From Nymphaea colorata (lineage: Eukaryota > Streptophyta > Magnoliopsida > Nymphaeales > Nymphaeaceae): DNA of 64,000 nucleotides. Within the stretch, counting starts at the first letter, position 1; each line of letters opens with the position of its first letter. Position numbers and translations under genes: made by a program. Below are positions 1 through 10,500 of the stretch, in pieces. The notes under the pieces were generated by a model. That model was not told the origin of the DNA. It made no database searches and saw nothing but the letters and a program-made list of their open reading frames with translations. The stretch lies in NCBI RefSeq assembly GCF_008831285.2, contig NC_045138.2, positions 9,951,205 to 10,015,204 on the forward strand. The letters run 5' to 3'.

Positions 1-202
1 CATCTAGTTGTTTTTCAATCCCATTTTCTATTTTGGTCAACTTGAGAGTGGGAGGGATAGACGTACCTCTTATGAAGCCCCATAAATATTTTCCTTTGAT
101 ATGCATTTCCAAACATTTTTCCCATAGTGTATAATTGGTTCCGTCAAGCTTGTATGGAGCATAATAGCTTCCTCATTCAATTGAAACTTTGGAGTCTTCC
201 AT
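1..202 (-). pseudogene. Ty1/copia gag N-terminus, cut by window edge
   Basis: Read on the minus strand, an ATG at 202 opens a gag-like protein of LTR-copia type. It has the typical start region with KLDGTNYTLWEKCLEMHIKG, followed by a tryptophan-rich stretch, WGFIRG. This matches the N-terminal gag domain of plant copia polyproteins. A TGA after nine codons interrupts the frame, so this copy is probably not functional as it stands. The protein runs off the start of the window. A primer-binding site and LTR lie immediately upstream (400-726), in the right order and orientation for the 5' end of one element. The family assignment is secure at the level of copia gag; the subfamily is not. Confidence 0.75.
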
Positions 203-399
203 GAGAGCAATACTTGAAACAATAATCTCCAAGGAAGTCAAGAAAAAACTCTTCTAGAAATTTCACCAAACAGTTGGTGAGCAACCGCAGCAAAAAGGCC
301 TTCAAGAAATTATATCCTCCAGCAAAGAATCTCTTCAATCAAACCAACAACATAAAATCTCAGCAGCAGCCTTTAACAAGCTTTGAGAATCAGCCCAAT

Positions 400-412
400 G
401 GCTCTGATACCA
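400..412 (-). other. Copia primer-binding site (initiator Met tRNA)
   Basis: The minus strand reads TGGTATCAGAGCC directly after the LTR. This is the standard primer-binding site of plant copia elements, complementary to the 3' part of initiator methionine tRNA. It fixes the orientation of the element as minus. Confidence 0.85.
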
Positions 413-726
413 TGTGAAAAGTGACTATAACAGTCACAAAGAATACATATAATACCAAAAAGGCACTAAGGCCAAGTGAAGAAGAGTAATACTCATTCAA
501 TAAACAATATAAAGGCTGTAAAACACAGCTTATCCTTTACAAAGACTGTTACATGGATATTTATAAGAGAGTAATAAAAAAATAAATAATAAAAAATAAA
601 AAATAAAGAGAAAAGAAAGAAATAAACTAAATCCTAAACTAATTCCTAACTAATCCTAAACTAGCTCTTAACTAAGATAATACCTAATTAAGAGATAACA
701 ACAATAAGAAATCATATTTCTTAACA
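413..726 (-). mobile_element. 5' LTR of minus-strand copia element
   Basis: The LTR begins with TG next to the primer-binding site and has a likely CA end at 726 (TTAACA), giving about 314 bp. An alternative end is 780 (ACTAACA), because both give a TGTTA start on the minus strand. The partner LTR is outside the window, so the exact edge and target duplication cannot be checked. The sequence is AT-rich, as is usual for plant LTRs. Confidence 0.65.
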
Positions 727-1125
727 GGAGTCTGCTATAGATGTTATTTCTTTGTTGATTACAATTTCCCTACACTAACAAAGTGGAAGCACTATTCATA
801 GTAACTTGGAGAATACTTGTTTTGCCTGCTTGTTCATCAATTTCTTTCATCTAGTATCTTAAAAGTTAAATTAAATGTGCATCTTTTGCTTGTCTAGATG
901 CATCGTCCGATTTCAAAATATTGTCCCTAGTGGAAAATGAACTAAAAAATTTATGATCCTATTGTTCCATCTGTTACAAATCTAACATAATATGCTACAC
1001 ATATTTTGGATATTTCTGTACTCTGCCACAAACAAAAGTTGTTCTCTCACTTCATGATAAAAGGAGGCCTTGGATCCAGGTCCTAACCTACCTACTGCCT
1101 CAAACATTGTTTCAAACAGAAAAAC
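727..1125. other. Intergenic, nothing recognised
   Basis: AT-rich DNA without a coding stretch or clear repeat. It lies between the copia LTR and a decayed hAT-B end. Confidence 0.4.
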
Positions 1126-1293
1126 CTAAGTTACACGGTGCGCTAGATTGGTCCTGGTACTCGCGTCGCTATGTGGGTATGCTGTACCGTTTGCATACAG
1201 CTATGGTAAGTTTCTTTTTTTTCTTTTTTTTCTCTCTTTCTAAATGTAAAGGAAAGAAAAAAGTGTGATGTAGTTCTTGAAAGAAAACAAAAA

Positions 1294-1330
<37 letters not shown>

Positions 1331-1667
1331 GGGGAACGAGAGAGAGGGAGAAAGAGAAGGGAGTACTTGTGTGTCTCCACTGTTCATGATGAGGGAGAGA
1401 GAGGCTTTTGGTTTAAGGGTTTTGTCCTTTACTCCCTTTTAAAGAGGTATTCCTTCTCAGTTTTTACTTAATCACCTTTCTTACTACTCGTATTGCAAAT
1501 AAAAACCTTTTTTAAAACTTGCGAATGAACGATAAAAACTTCAGAAGTTTTTAAAAATTCTCAAATATGATAATAAGCTTTGCCCATATATATGTATATA
1601 TAACCTCCACCATTTCCCCATACCGACATTGAAAAAATTTTTCATATCCGCACTCGCATTGCTATAC
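1126..1667. mobile_element. Decayed hAT-B type non-autonomous element
   Basis: The left end (CTAAGTTACACGGTGCG) resembles the hAT-B terminus seen at 44097 and 56237 (CTATGTNAC, then GGTAC or GGTGC units). The right end, read on the minus strand, has GTGCGGATATGAAAAA and then CAATGTCGGTATGGGG. That is the same order as the hAT-B left ends at 43000 and 54980, where a GTACGG or GTGCGG unit is followed by CTCAAAAAA or TTCAAAAAA and another unit. The middle is a purine tract, (GA)n near 1298-1326. No target duplication is visible and no transposase is present. It abuts a hAT-A remnant at 1669. Confidence 0.45.
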
Positions 1668-1668
1668 C

Positions 1669-2281
1669 TAATGTTGTTAAAGGCATATTGTAACATGTAT
1701 CACTCGAGCTACCCTATACGCATATCGTTAACGTAGCATAAATTTATTTGTTAATTAATAAAAAATCAGAAAAAATTGGGAAAGATATAGAAAAAGTCGG
1801 AGAAAACCTTGAAAAATCAAGAAAAATGTGTTCTATGTAGAAAAACTCATTATACACACAATGAACATTCATGACCAACACATTAATAAAACAAAGTCTG
1901 AACTTTAAACTTTAAACTTTAAAGTATTTTATATGACATCAAAATGTATAATCCATAGTTGTTTATCGTCAAATGAGAATTGAAATAATGTTTATGATAC
2001 ATAAGATCATGATTATTATCAGTCGATACAAGAATCGTTGTCTTGTTCATCTTCTTCCCCATCCCTTCAAGCTGGTGATTTCTCCCTTAAGACAATGATT
2101 TCTTTGCGATTTCCTTTTAAAATAGTGAAAGCTCACCTCTCACAATCTTAGAAGCGTTGAAAATGAAATGAGAGAGGAACTAAAGGGGTATCTGAAGATT
2201 CTGAACCCTTTTTGAAAAGCAGAGCCATATCATAGATGGCCTGTATCGGCCGTATCATATGATATAGAGGCCGTATCATTG
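1669..2281. mobile_element. Decayed hAT-A derivative
   Basis: The left end contains GTTAAAGGCATATTGTAAC. It aligns with the left end of the better-preserved derivative at 44684 (GTAAAAGGCATATCGTAAC). It is followed by the same AT-rich AAAAATCAGA-type array and a TCATCTTCTTCCCC-like stretch corresponding to the acidic C-terminus of the transposase. The right side (2236-2281) has GTATCGGCCGTATCATATGAT, typical of the subterminal repeats. The right terminal repeat and target duplication are not recognisable, so this is an old copy. Confidence 0.6.
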
Positions 2282-4359
2282 TCTGAAATTCCTTGATGTA
2301 GTTTTGTTGAGAACTTGAGATATAGAGGCCGTATATAGAAGCCCAAATCTTCTTTCATATATTGATTCCTTGATGTAGTTTTGTGTTATTGCATTCACAC
2401 CACTATTTTTTCAGTTTGAAAATACAAATCAATAGTCTTGTGGTTGTTGTGATCTTAGTGCCATTTGAACATTCTCCTGGTCCAGGATAGAGGACGATCT
2501 TCCCTCATGGCTCATACATGGCACTATAGCAGTGAAAAACATGAAAAAAAACCTGTTTTCCCTTTTTTTGGATGACCTTTTTTTACGTTTTTGACAATTT
2601 TTTTCTTCTATTTTTGGCTTTTTTTAAAAAAAAAAACATGTTTTTTCCCTTCCTTTTTTGGCTGACCTTTACGTTTTTAACACGTTTTCTTTTTAAAAAA
2701 ATGTGTTTTCTATGCCTATGTCTTATACATGGCAATATAACAGTAGATTCATTTGTCCTTTTTGGAAACTTCCAAATATTGACCAATGGCGATCTTTATC
2801 AACTCATTGCTATTTTAGATTCTCATGTTGTCTGTAATTCCAATTCCATTTAACTCCCCATAGGACTGTAAGCCTCCTTTGATTGTGCACGTGTAACTGA
2901 ATTCATATCTGCAGCACTCTTTATGTCCTATTTCATATTGATCTTCCAAATTTTATAGTTTTCGTGCTTTTGAAGGTTCTTTGTTAAGGTTAGAGCGAGA
3001 ACCACTTGCACTTGCATTTTGGAGGGCTAATCCACAATCAGCTGGATAACTTGGGCTTGCATCTCTAACGAAATACTTTAAAAAGTAATTAGTAATCAAA
3101 AAATTAAATAGGCAAAGCATGAACAGAGGGAGATTTGTGTATATGTATAGTAGAATTCAGATATGCCAGATGCCAGGTGTTGTCGGATGGCTAATATGTA
3201 GCTGTCACAGATGTCATTCTTGGGTTTTTGTTCGATATTAAATGGAAGCTTCTTCTTGGGTAAAACTTCGGCATGCGTAAAATTGGAAAATATAAAAACT
3301 ACTAAAAAATTATGAAATTTTGAGTTTTCTGTTATTTTTTTTTACAAAAAGAGATTGATTAAAATCTAAAATAGTCTTTAAAATATTAAAGGAAATATAA
3401 AAAATTAAAGTATATTGAAGCATTTTTTCCTAAACATCGAAAAGAGCCATATTTTAAATTTGGAATTTTTTTTGAAATATTGTGATTTACTCCTTCCTTC
3501 ATTTTTTCTTTATTTTCTTGTTTTTTGAATGTGTGTGTGTGTGTATATATTGGGGGGAGAGAGAGAAAGAGGCTGGGAAGGAGAGAAAGAGAAAACGAAA
3601 GGAATGGAAGAAGAAGGTGGAAGAAGAATGAAGTATCAATATGACCAGTATCTACTTTGAGTTAAAAGAACGAAAAATGATCCTGCATGTGCGTGTGTGC
3701 ATATGTGTATGATCATGCTTAATTGTGGTGGTACTCTTACCATTATTTATGTGCTATACTTTTGATTTTCACAAATTTAACCTTCGATCTTGCTTAGTTT
3801 GATTTGTTTTTTTACTTCCATGTGTTAAATCGGACATTGACTGTTTGAACCCTTTGTAAAGTAACCCATATTCATGACTTTTTTCAGTTTCAAAACTTCT
3901 GTATATAGTAAGCTTCAGAACATGTGTTCATGTTTGTCTCAGTATGCCTTATCCTTAATTGTGTTTATTGTTCTTAGTATGGATGCTTTTGTTGTTGAAG
4001 TTACTGTTCATGCAAGTTCAGTTCTGATTTTAATGTTAATTTGAGTATATATATTATTATATTATTACTGCTGGCATTTCTAGTGCCTGCCCTGCCCACT
4101 TGCCCAGCTAGGGGGGAGGAGGGGTGGGAGGGGGTAATTGGAGAGAGTGAGAATGAGGAAAAGGAGAAAAGCTTTTGTTATTTTTAGATCGTTCATTCTA
4201 AAGTTACTTTCTGTATATTAGTGCAACATAAGTTATAATTTGGATACTTGATCTGTAGTATTTGAACATGATTATCGTAGTGGTCATTTTTATGAAAAAT
4301 GACTTGTAAATACAAGTTCCAAGTCATAGTTATATAATGATATTTTGGTCATTTATGAA
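2282..4359. other. Intergenic or intronic DNA, mostly anonymous
   Basis: AT-rich sequence with poly-T runs (2560-2700), a short (GT)n at 3531-3544 and purine-rich patches (3555-3630, 4110-4170). Apart from the degenerate RRM-like exon at 2960-3031 I see no coding DNA. If that exon belongs to the RRM gene at 8051, this stretch would be part of an intron. Confidence 0.4.
2960..3031 (+). pseudogene. Possible degenerate RRM exon
   Basis: After a possible acceptor (TTTTATAG) the + strand translates to a 24-residue stretch starting FRAFEGSL and ending FWRAN. In the plant ARP1/RBM24-like family the RRM ends with FRDPE, about 16 residues, then GRRAN and CNLASLG. Phe1, Arg2, Glu5, Glu12, Arg22, Ala23 and Asn24 fall at matching positions. 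LASL reappears after an insertion containing a stop codon. The location, upstream of the C-terminal exons of that family at 8051, supports the idea. Seven matching residues could still be chance, so this is a weak call. Confidence 0.3.
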
Positions 4360-4367
4360 GTTTAATC
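4360..4367. repeat. 8-bp target-site duplication, left
   Basis: GTTTAATC is repeated exactly at 7802-7809 on the other side of the hAT-A element. An 8-bp duplication is the hallmark of hAT insertion. Confidence 0.9.
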
Positions 4368-4459
4368 CAATGTTATCACTGCCGTATCGTATCGTGTATC
4401 GGTCGGGCCGACCTATACGCCGTATCGTAACGTATCGTAAAATTAATTTTTTAATTTGT

Positions 4460-4560
4460 AAAAAATTCTAAAAAAATCCGAGAAATTCTAAAAAAATCAG
4501 AAAAATTCTAAAAAAATCCGAAAAAACTAGTAAAAATCAGAAAAATACAAGAAAAATGTA
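4460..4560. repeat. AT-rich short tandem array inside hAT-A left end
   Basis: Roughly 20-bp units of the form ATTCTAAAAAAATCCGA or ATTCTAAAAAAATCAGA are repeated about three times, then decay into AAAAATCAGA. Similar AAAAATCNGA runs follow the left ends at 1669 and 44684, so the array is a family feature rather than a local microsatellite. Confidence 0.65.
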
Positions 4561-4799
4561 TTTAAAGGAACATTCATCATTCATGTGTGTGAAGTATAAC
4601 CTATGAAGTATGCATATGAACAAGACATTCCAAAATAAGAAATCAAACATTCAAAAAACAAAATAACATACTAAGCAACCTAAGAGTATTCAATTACATC
4701 ACAATTCATAAGTTCAAAAGTCAAAACTCAGAACATATTGACATAGTTTTCAAAACTCAAAACAAAAAGCTTCGTCAATCGTCATTTGCATCATCATCT

Positions 4800-7318
4800 T
4801 CATTCTTCATCATCATCTTCATTTTCTTCATTAACTGCTTTTTCTATCCCCTCTGTTGCAAATGGAATGTCACCAACATTCCATTGCTCTCCCCCAGCCT
4901 CTCCTTCACCAATAATCTCTGCTGCTCCTTCAACGTTCAAAAAATCAAGATCGTCCTCATCAAGTATTGCAGATGGTTCTTCTTCAACCCAAGAATCTAA
5001 TATATCAAAATGGTCAATGAAGATAGGATCATATTGATTGTGATGCTTCCTCATAGATGTTGTTTGTAGTTGCCTAACAAGAGAAAAATTGAACAAATTG
5101 TTAGAGATTAAAATATATATTAGAATTTGCTATTTTGTATAACAAATGTTTACCTTTGTCTCAACTTCATATTGTAACGAACGTAAACAAGGTCATTCAA
5201 CCTTTTATGTTCCAGCTTGTTCCTCTTCTTACTGTGGATGTGTTGAAATACACTCCAATTTCTTTCACATCCAGTTGCACTACATGTTTGGCTGAGGATT
5301 CTAATTGCAAGCTTCCTTAATTCTGGGCAATCAGGCCCAAACCTTTCCCACCACAAATCTAATAACAGATGGAAAGTAAAAATGTTGTCAGAATAAATAT
5401 GTGAGAAGGTAGAATAAAAGCTAAACAACAAAAAAAAAAGTATAAAGTCTCTTTTTCCAATACCTGGACGCATAGTTGTCCTGCATCGAACTGCTGTGTC
5501 TCTCGCCATGGTACCAGAAGTCGTATCATATTTGTTGATCGACATATGGATAGCGTCTTGTTCTTTACTATCACTTACTAATACATCAATACAATCCAAC
5601 ATGCCATACTCGACCTCTCTGTCCTTCTTAAAAGTGGGAAGATATCTAATAGCAGGATTTAGGTAGTAGGCTGCTGCATGAAGTGGGCGATGAAATTGTC
5701 CTGACCACCTTTCATCTATAATCTTCCATATAGGCATATACAACTTCTTTTTCCCCTTCATATTATCTCTAATGGCCTCCTTGGCTCTGTCCATAGACTC
5801 ATATAAATATCCAATAGAAGGTCTATCTTCACTATCAACTAATCTGAGGACTTTCACTAGAGGTACACAAATCTTCAATAAGTGCACACATGATTCCCAA
5901 AAGTCAGCATCGAAGATGGTATCCACAACTGTCGTTGCCTTTCTTTTATAGGCATGTGGATATGCAGCCCAATCATCACTTGAAAACATCTGCCTGATAG
6001 AAGTTCTTTGCTTGACTATACCCTGCACAGTCAAAACATTTGTAGCAAACCGTGTTTGTGCAGGTCGAATCAATTCAGCCCCATTTGTGAATTTCCTCAT
6101 CAAATTCAAGACATAAGCATGATTATAAATAAACTTCGTGATTTCTTGGCATCTATGAACTGTCAACTTCATATCATCTCTTTCACCAAGATCCTGAAGC
6201 ATAAGATTTACACAGTGAGCAGCACATGGACTCCAATAAAATGTCCCATATCGTGCTGCTAACATTTCACCTGCAGCTTTATAATTTGCTGCATTATCAG
6301 TGATAAATTGTACGACATTTTCAGGCCCAACTTCTTCTATAACTTTATCAAAAATCCCAAGCAACACATCAGCAGTCTTAGGAGTATCAGACAAATCAAC
6401 AGATTTTAAGAACATAGTACCAAGAGGGCAATATACAAGGAAGTTTACCAATGTTCTGTTCTTGATGTCTGTCCACCCATCTGCCATTACACTGCATCCT
6501 GTAGCTTTCCAGCTCAATTTTAGTTCATCACAATATATCTTCACATCTCTAACTATATTGTTGAGAATTTTACCTCGCAATTTATGAAAAGATGGCATTT
6601 TATACCCTCGCCCTACACTAGCAATCGCATCTGCTATAGGCTGATAATGATAAGAGTTTGCTGCATTGAAGGGAATGGATGCATCATAGAACCACCTTCC
6701 TATGGTTTCATCTGTTGCTTCAACAATATCTTTTGATTACATGGTTATACGAATCTCAGGCTGAGCACCAGCAACAGTATAATTGGGAAAAAAATTCTTG
6801 ATCGAACCAGACATATTGCTTGACCTCATAGTAGGTACTCTACCACCACCAGTACGACCACTATGACTCCTACCACGTCCTCGTGAAACTGAACTTATAT
6901 TTGCACCTCTTCTTTTTCTGGTTGCTGTTGCAGAAGAACCACCTCCACGCATGATGCCTTTCCCTTTAGCTGTTCCCAAACTGACACCAACATCTTCTTC
7001 TTCAAGCTGAATATCTTCACCTTCACTTTTTTCCTCTTCATGTGGGTCCCCATATCCTTCCTCTGCATCTTCCATTTCCTTTTCAATCCTACTTGCTTTC
7101 ACTGCATCAAGAAGCTCTTGACACTGGTGCTTTACATACGCTGGCAATGGGTTCTCTTGGGAGCCATTGCATTGAGCCACATCGCTGTGTGTACCAGCTA
7201 TATGGTGTTTAAAGCGAGAGATCCCTCCTGATATGATTTCCTTACAATAATTGCATTTAACTCTTAATCTATCTTTGGGATTCACCCTTGTACACCACTG
7301 CCATGCAGGATCCGACAT
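4800..7318 (-). pseudogene. hAT transposase (BED finger, DUF659, hAT dimerisation), one stop codon
   Basis: Three minus-strand exons, 7318-5464, 5358-5154 and 5073-4800, have GT-AG junctions and join in frame to 777 codons. Order: BED zinc finger (C22, C25, H39, H44), an acidic low-complexity linker (about 90-190), the DUF659/RNase-H-like core (about 241-420), and the C-terminal hAT dimerisation region with SATGCERNWSVF. Candidate catalytic acids are D280 (MADGWTD), D341 (FITDNAANY) and E650 (CERNW). The protein ends in an Asp/Glu-rich tail. Codon 194 is TAA (6737-6739), between the linker and the core; the frame is otherwise open. The start is the ATG before SDPAWQWC, the usual BED opening. 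A transposase of this kind excises and reinserts the element and its derivatives. With the stop codon the product would lack the catalytic core. Confidence 0.88.
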
Positions 7319-7604
7319 TATATCTTCACAAAACAAGTAAAAACATACAAATAAATGTAGGAAATAAGACAAACGAACGATTCAATGGCAAAAATGACTT
7401 ATTTCTTATCTTCGTGGTGTTAAAAACCAAAAAACCCTCTTTCTCCAAGCTTCCCACCGTCCCAAGACTCCCCACAACGAGAAAGGAAGCTTCTTCACCG
7501 GCAAATCTTGATGCAATGGAGAAAATCTCTCCCTCCCACGCCTCTAGCAGCGTTGAGAAACAAGAAAAGAGAGAGAGAGGAGCGTCCGTTTCAAAATAAG
7601 ACGC

Positions 7605-7633
7605 AAAAAAAGGGGCCCTCGGGCCCCTTTTTT
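7605..7633. other. GC hairpin upstream of hAT-A transposase
   Basis: A14/13-bp near-perfect palindrome of an A run, GGGGCCC, a TC loop, GGGCCCC and a T run. It sits about 290 bp upstream of the transposase ATG, inside the right subterminal repeats. A hairpin with a different sequence but the same layout occurs at 54870-54902 in the related fragment. Confidence 0.7.
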
Positions 7634-7644
7634 AATTTCACCCC

Positions 7645-7792
7645 CATATCGTGCGATACGGGGGTGTATCGCACGATACGTACGATACGCGTACGATACG
7701 TACGCGTATCGTATTTAAATAGTGGATCGTATAGGTTTTCTTAACCTATACGATACGTATCGTACGATACGCGTCCGTATCGTACGATACAG
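7645..7792. repeat. Subterminal CGTATCG/CGATACG repeat array, right end of hAT-A
   Basis: Units such as CGATACG and CGTATCG are packed in both orientations, often overlapping as ACGATACGTACGATACG. A second inverted pair, GTATAGG and CCTATAC, lies in the middle. In characterised hAT systems such subterminal repeats bind the transposase; that role is inferred here. Confidence 0.8.
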
Positions 7793-7801
7793 ATAACATT
7801 G

Positions 7802-7809
7802 GTTTAATC
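7802..7809. repeat. 8-bp target-site duplication, right
   Basis: GTTTAATC, identical to 4360-4367. Together they define the hAT-A insertion to the base. Confidence 0.9.
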
Positions 7810-8050
7810 AACTAAACTAACAAAGTCAAATAATGGAACTCTGCCATTTCAAGAAACACATGAATACTAAATAAATTTTTTTGCTTGTTCTCAATATTCA
7901 AACTACATTTGTAAAAACTAAAAAGTGTAAAATATCATTAGAAAGTTAACTAGCACTAAAATTATTGAGGATCTACTACCTCTTCTGCTAAAAGAAATGT
8001 AATTTGCAGAGATGGATACAACATAAATTGCCTGTGTTTGCCTTCCATAG

Positions 8051-8863
8051 GACGTTTGCGTTCAGGTGGTCCTTATCATGGAGGTGTTCAAGGTGCTCGT
8101 GTGGCAATTGTTCGAAGCCCCACATATCAACAACCCGTTCCCTATGGATATCAACAAGGATATGCATATCCTTCATATGGGTAGATATTATATGTGCTTA
8201 ATTGATATTGAAAATTTCTAATTTCACCGCAACTATCTCAATATAATAATCTTGATGGGATTTTTGTGCAGGTATGCATATGGACCTGAATATCTTTATG
8301 CACAGGTTGGTAGTTCCATTGTAAATTTTACTACCTAACAGTGATGCATGGTACCAACCTCCACTGGATAGTAACTATACTTTTGGTGTTTATTTCACAG
8401 AATATATATCCTTATATGGGGCATCCATATCTTCCTTTATATGGGGCACCTGGTACATTCAATGCCCCCGTTTACCCAGTCTCACAGTTGAGTCACCAAC
8501 TTCCTGGTGGACATAGTTATGCTGCAGTTCAGGGATATGCAGTTCCTGGCCACCAAGTCATACAATTGAGTGGCCCAAATGTCAATGGAGTGACTACGTC
8601 ACCTGTGCCTGCAATTCCAGCACCATTTCCTGCAGGTAAGTGATTCTTCATTCTATCATTATTGATGTTTTGCCTTCTGGTCACATAGCATCTGCTCGTT
8701 ATTGATATCAAGTCGTCATGTGATTAAATAACTGTAACATGCCATGTTTGAAACTCCAGGTATAGCATCACCACTTCCAGCAGGGCAGCCACATTTTTTG
8801 GTTCCTGCACATTCCCCACAATTTACTCAAGGTACCAGTGGTTCGGACCAGACAGCAAGTTAA
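8051..8863 (+). CDS. RRM RNA-binding protein, C-terminal exons (ARP1/RBM24-like)
   Basis: Four exons, 8051-8180, 8272-8305, 8401-8635 and 8760-8863, have GT-AG introns and compatible phases and end at TAA 8861-8863. They encode about 167 residues rich in Tyr, Pro, Gly and Gln: GRLRSGGPYHGGVQGAR, then PTYQQPVPYGYQQGYAYPSYG, NIYPYMGHPYLPLYGAPG, VQGYAVPGHQVIQLSGPNVNG and a final SGSDQTAS. This is the low-complexity tail that follows the single RRM in plant ARP1/RBM24-like proteins, which bind RNA. The RRM itself is not encoded next to it. The nearest candidate is the weak exon at 2960, on the other side of the hAT-A insertion. The reading frame of these exons is undamaged, so the gene may be alive with 5' exons upstream, or recently decapitated. 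Confidence 0.72.
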
Positions 8864-10500
8864 AAGTAGCAAGGAGATGAATTCAACTTATTGAGGTATG
8901 TTTGACTACATTTTTGTAGTTTTTGCTGAAGATTATCTATGCCTGGTGCCAGGTTTAGTTTTAAACACAGTTATTCTATGTCATTATTACAGATTTCCTT
9001 AGATTGCAGCAGGACTAAGAACAGCAGTACTGCTACTCGAGTGGCGGGCTACAAATCTAGCCTTGCAAGTTATCAACTTTGCATTCTAGAGGTGATTAGT
9101 CCTGTGTCCTTGAACCATGCATTGCAGCATCTTTCATATTATGATGATGTATGTTTTAGGTCTTTCGTGATTTTAAGTTCTATTTAGACTTAAAAGTTGT
9201 GGAAAGGTTTGTGATAATTTATGGTGAATGTACAACTTGAAAAGAAATTAGTGCAGGGGAATATGAATGATATTGACCTGAAGTCATCAGTCTGGATAGG
9301 AGTGGTCAGTCTAGATGGGAGTGGTAAAAGCCAAATCTCAGATAGGGCTTGAAGTGGAGAACTAGGGCTGGTAAACCCACAGTTCGGATAGGGTTTGATC
9401 ATGATGATAATGACCATATCACCACCATCTATGTTGAACTTCCTAAATGTTGTAAATTTCCTTGATGAATGGAGAGTTAGGAATGGTAAAGCCAAAGTTC
9501 TGATACGGCTTGATCATGATGATAATGATCATTATCACCACTGCCTTTATTGTGCCTCCTAAATTTTGTAGAATTCACATTCTTAATGTCCATAAATGAG
9601 AGGGGAATATGCAGTTAGCATGTGGCCTTATTACCATGTAATGATGTTTCCATTCCAGTGGCATCGTTTGTCTAGTTAGAGCAAGAAGTTTTGTTTTGTA
9701 AAAGAGCGGACATTCTAACTTGGAACAGTTGCTTGTTGGTTACTACACTTGGTATTTTTCGTTTTATGTCAACTACTGTTGGGTGAAGCTGTGATTGATA
9801 TTTTAATTCTGGTATAACGAGCATTTACAACCCTTATTGTTCGCTAGTTGCCTTCATGTGCAAGATCGTTTATGTAGGCTAACAATCCATGCTATCTATT
9901 TGTAGGAACTGAAATTTTTGGCTGCCTTTTAATGTTACCGCAGGTCATCCATAGTTGTCAGGGTCACCAGGAGATGAGTCTGCTTTACTGCTGTCTGGTC
10001 ATATTCCTTCGATTGTTGGGGCAAAATAGATACACAGGATCATACATGTTAGTCATTCTGTTGGTGTCTGTTAGTTCCAGTTTTGTGATTCTCTAGATCA
10101 AGTGTCGGGTTGAAGGTGGTGTGATGCCTGTCAGTCTCAAATTTGTCAAGGAATACCAGAGGTGCACATATACAAGAAGGTAAATCCTTTTTTTTGTCTT
10201 GTGACACAGATTGTTTGTAAAGGCTGAGAGACGTTTCTCAGTGGGTTGGGTCTGTCTCGGGATACTGTGAGATGCTGCTGTATATTCATCTCATGGTTGG
10301 TCATTGTTGATAGTAGAAGTCTAGTAATTCGCCGTCACCTTTTGGTATGTTGTATGGAGTCATTTGGTTTTCATCCAATGTTAAAACCAACGGTTTTAGT
10401 AACTATTCTGGTTGTGCTGATGTAAATTCCATTAGCCTTTATGGGATTGTGTATGCATGAATGTAATTATAAGTCGTCACTTAACTAGCTGTGTTCGGCT
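8864..10500 (+). other. Probable 3' UTR and downstream DNA of the RRM gene
   Basis: There is no coding sequence. A possible 3'-UTR intron starts at GTATGTTTG (8896) and ends at a TTATTACAG near 8992. A pair of similar stretches containing GGCTTGATCATGATGATAATGA lies near 9390-9420 and 9510-9540. The transcript end cannot be placed. Confidence 0.35.

Larger units (their letters stand above)
4368..7801 (-). mobile_element. hAT-A: near-intact BED/DUF659 hAT transposon
   Basis: This is a 3434-bp element bounded by the inverted termini CAATGTTATC and GATAACATTG and by the exact 8-bp duplication GTTTAATC. It encodes one three-exon BED/DUF659 transposase on the minus strand. The left subterminal region (4380-4440) and especially the right one (7645-7792) are dense with GTATCGT, CGTATCG and CGATACG units in both orientations. 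An AT-rich array lies inside the left end, and a strong GC hairpin (7605-7633) lies between the right repeats and the transposase. The clean ends and single stop codon suggest a fairly recent insertion. Related copies lie at 1669, 44684 and 53825. Confidence 0.93.

Noticed and set aside
1277-1471. Open frames across the (GA)n tract
   Set aside because: Low-complexity Arg-Glu and Ser-Leu products from a purine repeat inside a decayed hAT; no gene features.
4786-5037. Ser-rich plus-strand frame
   Set aside because: Antisense shadow of the acidic C-terminal exon of the hAT transposase.
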